Shown here piece after piece: positions 60,120 through 64,000 of a stretch of DNA of 64,000 nucleotides. Position numbers and translations under genes: made by a program. This DNA comes from an uncultured Sinobacteraceae bacterium (lineage in GTDB: Bacteria > Pseudomonadota > Gammaproteobacteria > Nevskiales > Nevskiaceae), in NCBI GenBank assembly GCA_903822975.1, contig CAIJRD010000015.1, forward strand, positions 1 through 64,000. The letters run 5' to 3'. The stretch's first letter is position 1. The number at the start of each line of letters is the position of its first letter. The notes under the pieces were generated by a model. The model saw nothing but the letters and a program-made list of their open reading frames with translations, did not search any database and had not been told where the DNA came from.

Positions 60120-61640
60120 TCAGGGTTTCTGTGTTGCAGGTTCGCGATGCCACAGGTGCATCACCGCATACGCGCGCCAGGGGCGCCAGCTTTCCGCGGC
60201 GGCGAGTGCGCGCTTGGGCGTGGTGCCGGCGCCGAGCGCGCGCAGCACGCCGAGATCGCTATGTGGAAAGGCATCCGGCCAGGCCAGTGCGCGCATCGCG
60301 ATGTACTGCGCGGTCCACTCGCCGATGCCGGGCAGTGCGCGCAGTTTCGCAAGCGTGCTGGGCACGTCCACGCCGGGCGACAACACCAGCTCGCCGCTGG
60401 CGAGCGCCGCTGCGAGTGCCAGGATCGAGCGCGCGCGTGAGGCGATGATGCCGAGCCTGGCGATGTCGTCGACCGTGCATTCGGTGATGCGCTGGGGCGT
60501 CGGGAACGTCGTCGTCAGATCGGCGAAAGGCGTTTGCAGCGGCGTGCCGAAGGCGGCGGCGAAACGTCCGGCCAGCGTGCGTGCGGCAACCACGGTGATC
60601 TGCTGGCCGAGCACGGCACGCACGGTCATCTCGAAGCTGTCGAACGCACCCGGCACGCGCAGACCGGGGTTCGTCGCCAGCGTGCCGAGTGCCGCGGCAA
60701 TCTGGTCCGGATGCGCGGCCAGGTCCATCAGATGCTTGACCCGCGCCAGCACCGCCGCGGTGACATGCGCAAGGCTATCCGACAGGCGCACGCGCAACGC
60801 GTGCTTGCGCGGCATCGCGGTGACTTCGATCCAGCCGCTGTGCTGCTTGCCGTCGCGTTCGATTCGCACGATGCGGCGGTAGGCGCCATCTGCGACCGCT
60901 TCGACACCGAGTACACAGCGCGAACCCAGGAAGCGCAGCAACATGGCCCAGTCGTAGGGCGGCCGATAGCTCAGTTCAAAAGTCATTGCCTGTGTATCGC
61001 GCGCGGCATTTTCCGCCAAGCCCGCGCCAGCCGACGCATCGGTGTTCTTACGAGTGGCTGCGCGCGCAGAAGTGCCGGTGCGCTGCGTTTTACGTAGCTG
61101 CATCGGTTGCAGTCTATAGCGTGCGCTGAACAGCGCGTTGAAGCGCCGCAGACTGCCGAAGCCGCTGGCAAAGGCGACGTCGGTAACGGATAGCTGGGTG
61201 TCGGTCAGCAGACGTTTCGCCAACAGCAGGCGCTGGGTCTGCGCATACACGACCGGCGAGACGCCAAGCTCTTGCTGGAACACGCGGCGCAGATGGCGGT
61301 CGGTCACGCCGAGCCTTTGTGCCATCGCGGTAAGTCCGACCTCGCTCAGCGCGCCGTCGTCGATCAGGCTCGCGGCGGCCTGCGCCAGACGATGACTCGC
61401 ATCGACGCTGGCATTGCCGGGCGCGAGTTCCGGCCGGCAGCGCAGGCAGGGCCGGTAGCCGAGCGACTCGGCCGCGGCCGCACTCGGGAAGTAGCGGCAG
61501 TTTTGCGGCTTCGGCGTCTTTACGCTGCAGATCGGCCGGCAATAGATTCGCGTCGACGACACCGCGACGAAGAAGCGTCCGTCGAAGCGGGTGTCGTGCG
61601 ATTGCACCGCGCGATAGCAAGTGGTCGGGTCGAGTTGCAT
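60120..61640 (-). CDS. alkA: Ada-type regulator/DNA-3-methyladenine glycosylase fusion (Ada N-terminus + AraC HTH + AlkA)
   Basis: DGRFFVAVSSTRIYCRPICSVKTPKPQNCRYF...GYRPCLRCRPE; AraC-type HTH; RAVLGQQITVVAARTLAGRFAAAFG; LRALPGIGEWTAQYIAMRAL. Confidence 0.92.
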   Translation of the reverse strand: MQLDPTTCYRAVQSHDTRFDGRFFVAVSSTRIYCRPICSVKTPKPQNCRYFPSAAAAESLGYRPCLRCRPELAPGNASVDASHRLAQAAASLIDDGALSEVGLTAMAQRLGVTDRHLRRVFQQELGVSPVVYAQTQRLLLAKRLLTDTQLSVTDVAFASGFGSLRRFNALFSARYRLQPMQLRKTQRTGTSARAATRKNTDASAGAGLAENAARDTQAMTFELSYRPPYDWAMLLRFLGSRCVLGVEAVADGAYRRIVRIERDGKQHSGWIEVTAMPRKHALRVRLSDSLAHVTAAVLARVKHLMDLAAHPDQIAAALGTLATNPGLRVPGAFDSFEMTVRAVLGQQITVVAARTLAGRFAAAFGTPLQTPFADLTTTFPTPQRITECTVDDIARLGIIASRARSILALAAALASGELVLSPGVDVPSTLAKLRALPGIGEWTAQYIAMRALAWPDAFPHSDLGVLRALGAGTTPKRALAAAESWRPWRAYAVMHLWHREPATQKP

Positions 61641-61762
61641 GCGGCTATTAGACGCCGATCGCAGCCTCGCGTCTCGCCATTTTCGGACCTGATAATCGGC
61701 GGCCCGAAATCAGCCTCTAGCGGTTCATTCGCGCGTGCCGGGTAGGCGCTGGCCGAAGCAGC

Positions 61763-61781
61763 CACGGCGCCGGGCGCCGTG
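61763..61781. repeat. 19-bp odd palindrome in intergenic region
   Basis: CACGGCGCC-G-GGCGCCGTG. Confidence 0.8.
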
Positions 61782-61933
61782 TAGGGATCAACGTCGACTG
61801 CGGTTCGAGTCTGTTCGTTTTGGGCGTCGTTCTGGGCTGGTCGTCAGCACATCGACAACATCCAGCGTGGGCCGGCTGATCGCTGCGCGACCCATTCGCG
61901 AGCGAGGCCAAGTGTTCCGACCATCGTACTTGC

Positions 61934-61970
61934 AGATTGCGCGCAGTCGCTACGAACCTGCGCGCAATCT
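61934..61970. repeat. Perfect 13-bp inverted repeat (hairpin) just 3' of the acylase stop
   Basis: agattgcgcgcag-tcgctacgaac-ctgcgcgcaatct; no T-tract. Confidence 0.85.
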
Positions 61971-61990
61971 TGTGGCAGGACTCAGCCGCT

Positions 61991-64000
61991 TCAGGGCGAT
62001 GCCGGTGTGCCGATCAGCTCCATCACGCTTTCCTGCGCGGCGGCAATTTCAGCGTCGTGGAACGGGAAGCGGTACCAGTGCTTTTGCGAATAGGCCTGCG
62101 TGAAATCCTTGAAGTGCGGATTCGCCGGATCGGTCGACTGCGAGTACGTGAGAAAGCCTTCGGCGTGCACGCCGCCGCCATCCCAGGTCACGGTCTGGAT
62201 GTAACTGTTGCCGTAGTTCACGCCGTAGCCGCTGCTGCTCAGACCGTCGGTATCGGCGACGGTGAACGCACCGATCGCGCCGGCCGCACCGAAAATCGGA
62301 ATGCTGGTGTCGTTGACCGCCGAATGCTGCACGGCGCTGAATGGCGCATTGAAGTCGATGCCGGTGCCCTGCACCTTGGTCTGCGCATCGTGCAGCGCAT
62401 TGCGCACGCTGAGCAGCGCGGTGTTCAGATCGCGCGGCGTGTTGACCGGATCGCTGATGTCGAACGGCGTCTTCCAGTAATTGCCGGAAATGCCGTTGAC
62501 GTTGTTCCAGAACTCCTGCCACTCCGGCACGCCGATCGAGCTGAGGCTGGCGGTGTTGTCCCACTGCGCGAGTGCCGCACAGATCTGCGCGTTGTTGTAG
62601 ATCAGGCCTTTCGGGCAGAGATTTTCCTGCACCGCCTGATGCGCGAGTTCGCCGCTGTAGACCTGCGCGGACAGCACGATCTGCTGCAGCGTCGGCAGAT
62701 CGAAGGTGTTGCCGGCGAGGCCGTCGTTGCCGGCCAGACGACGCTCGACCTGCAGAATGCCCTGACGCGTTCGCAGCGAGCGCGCCGTGCCTTCGTCGCC
62801 GATGATGCGTGCATAGCCGGTCACCGGCTGACGCGGATTGGTCAGCCAGTAGCTGTCGTTCATGTTGGCGACGTAATCAGGTCGCTCCAGCGTCGGCAGA
62901 TGCGAAGGGCCGAAAATTCCGGGCACCGGCGCGTCGGCGTCGGTATCCCATTGGCAATCGGTGCGGCCGCCTTGCAGGATCGGCAGGCCTGGCATCAGCG
63001 CGTTGACCAGCGTGCCGTTGATCGGCGGCTTGCAGGCCGCGGCCTTGGCATCGCTGACGTTCGGCACGACGGTGATATCGCCGTAATACGCATCGCCACC
63101 CGGACCCGAGGCCACGGTGTTGACCCAGGGTGTACCGAGCACGCTCTTGTGCAGCGCTTTGAATTCGTCGAACGACTGCGCCTGATTCCAGCGGAAGTAC
63201 TGGTTGATCAGTCGATCGTTCTCAAGATTCGCATCGCGCAAGGTGAAGCCGATCGCATTGTTCCAGCCGAGCACCGGCACGCCATTGAGTTTGATCTCCA
63301 GCATCGGGCCGTACTGCGACTTGTACAGCGTGCGGGTTTGCGTCGTCACCGTCTTGCCATCGATGCCGAGCACGTCGACCGACAGCGGCACCGCCGTCAT
63401 GTCGGTGAGCGTGCCGTTGTACAGGTACTGCGTCGGCTTCGCCGGATTCAGCTGCAGCTGGTAGAGCGAGAAGCGATACGCGGTGGACACCGTATGGCTC
63501 CAGGCGAGCTTGTCGTTGAAGCCGATCAGCACCAGCGGCACGCCGTACAGCGACACGCCTTCGATATCCATCGTGCCGGGCATCGTCAGATGCGCAAGGT
63601 ACAGGCGCTCGGTGCCGGTCCACGGAAAGTGCGGATTGCCGTAAACGATCGGCTGCCCGCCGGTGGCCTGGGTGCCGAGCGCATACATATTGCTGCCGAA
63701 CTTCTTCGTGCGGATGCGCGCGAACGGCTGATCGTTCGGCGTCGCGCTGGCGAGTGCGGCCTGCTCGGCGGCAGGCGTGTCGGCGCTGCTCGCGCCGAGT
63801 GCCGGCGGTGCGGCGGTGGCAATCTCGGTTTCCAGCGCGGAGGAACTGGCGATCACCGCCAGGCGCACATAGCGGCGGTAGACATCGTTCTCGTCGATCG
63901 GCAACAGCCAGGCCGCATTCGCGCACGCGCTCTGGCGGCCCGGATGCTGGCCGGCTTTCAACTCGGCGATGTAGCGGTTGAAGCCGTCGCGATAACCCAG
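61991..64000 (-). CDS. Penicillin/acyl-homoserine-lactone acylase family protein (Ntn hydrolase), 5' end outside window
   Basis: KKFGSNMYALGTQATGGQPIVYGNPHFPWTGTERLYLAHLTMPGTMDIEGVSLYGVPLVLIGFNDKLAWSHTVS; frame stays open to 64000 (LGYRDGFNRYIAELKAGQHPG). Confidence 0.92.
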   Translation of the reverse strand: MGYRDGFNRYIAELKAGQHPGRQSACANAAWLLPIDENDVYRRYVRLAVIASSSALETEIATAAPPALGASSADTPAAEQAALASATPNDQPFARIRTKKFGSNMYALGTQATGGQPIVYGNPHFPWTGTERLYLAHLTMPGTMDIEGVSLYGVPLVLIGFNDKLAWSHTVSTAYRFSLYQLQLNPAKPTQYLYNGTLTDMTAVPLSVDVLGIDGKTVTTQTRTLYKSQYGPMLEIKLNGVPVLGWNNAIGFTLRDANLENDRLINQYFRWNQAQSFDEFKALHKSVLGTPWVNTVASGPGGDAYYGDITVVPNVSDAKAAACKPPINGTLVNALMPGLPILQGGRTDCQWDTDADAPVPGIFGPSHLPTLERPDYVANMNDSYWLTNPRQPVTGYARIIGDEGTARSLRTRQGILQVERRLAGNDGLAGNTFDLPTLQQIVLSAQVYSGELAHQAVQENLCPKGLIYNNAQICAALAQWDNTASLSSIGVPEWQEFWNNVNGISGNYWKTPFDISDPVNTPRDLNTALLSVRNALHDAQTKVQGTGIDFNAPFSAVQHSAVNDTSIPIFGAAGAIGAFTVADTDGLSSSGYGVNYGNSYIQTVTWDGGGVHAEGFLTYSQSTDPANPHFKDFTQAYSQKHWYRFPFHDAEIAAAQESVMELIGTPASP

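Noticed and set aside
59248-60882. 544-aa plus-strand ORF antisense to ogt and alkA
   Set aside because: No family motifs; overlaps two clearly recognisable minus-strand repair genes.

Overview
This 64-kb, GC-rich bacterial window looks like a gammaproteobacterial, probably Xanthomonadales/Lysobacterales, chromosome (inferred from gene content only). It is densely coding, mostly chromosomal housekeeping and accessory metabolism. I saw no rRNA, tRNA, CRISPR array, phage or transposase. Main content: (i) two consecutive [OmpA/TSP3-type outer-membrane protein + Gly/Ser/Thr-rich Ig-like lipoprotein] modules at 1-4863; (ii) rpe-trpE, catalase, CopD-like/purC, phasins, recQ, yihY/brkB, fadD, a third OmpA with a polyproline linker, a cNMP-patatin, a methyltransferase, an M2 peptidase, plsB, an FKBP PPIase, and tetR-fadE; (iii) a 21-kb alpha-glucan/trehalose cluster (glgA divergent from glgC-glgE-treS/mak-glgB-glgX-treZ-malQ-treY) at 32772-53709; (iv) a nitronate monooxygenase with an unusual low-complexity insertion, a HerA-like ATPase, an alpha/beta hydrolase, an alkylation-repair pair (Ada/AlkA fusion + Ogt) and a partial Ntn-hydrolase acylase. 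The most interesting items are the duplicated OmpA-lipoprotein module, the degenerate GH13-like N-terminal half of GlgE, and the recurrent hexanucleotide-like (alternating dipeptide) low-complexity segments in otherwise conserved enzymes (nitronate monooxygenase, Ogt N- and C-termini).
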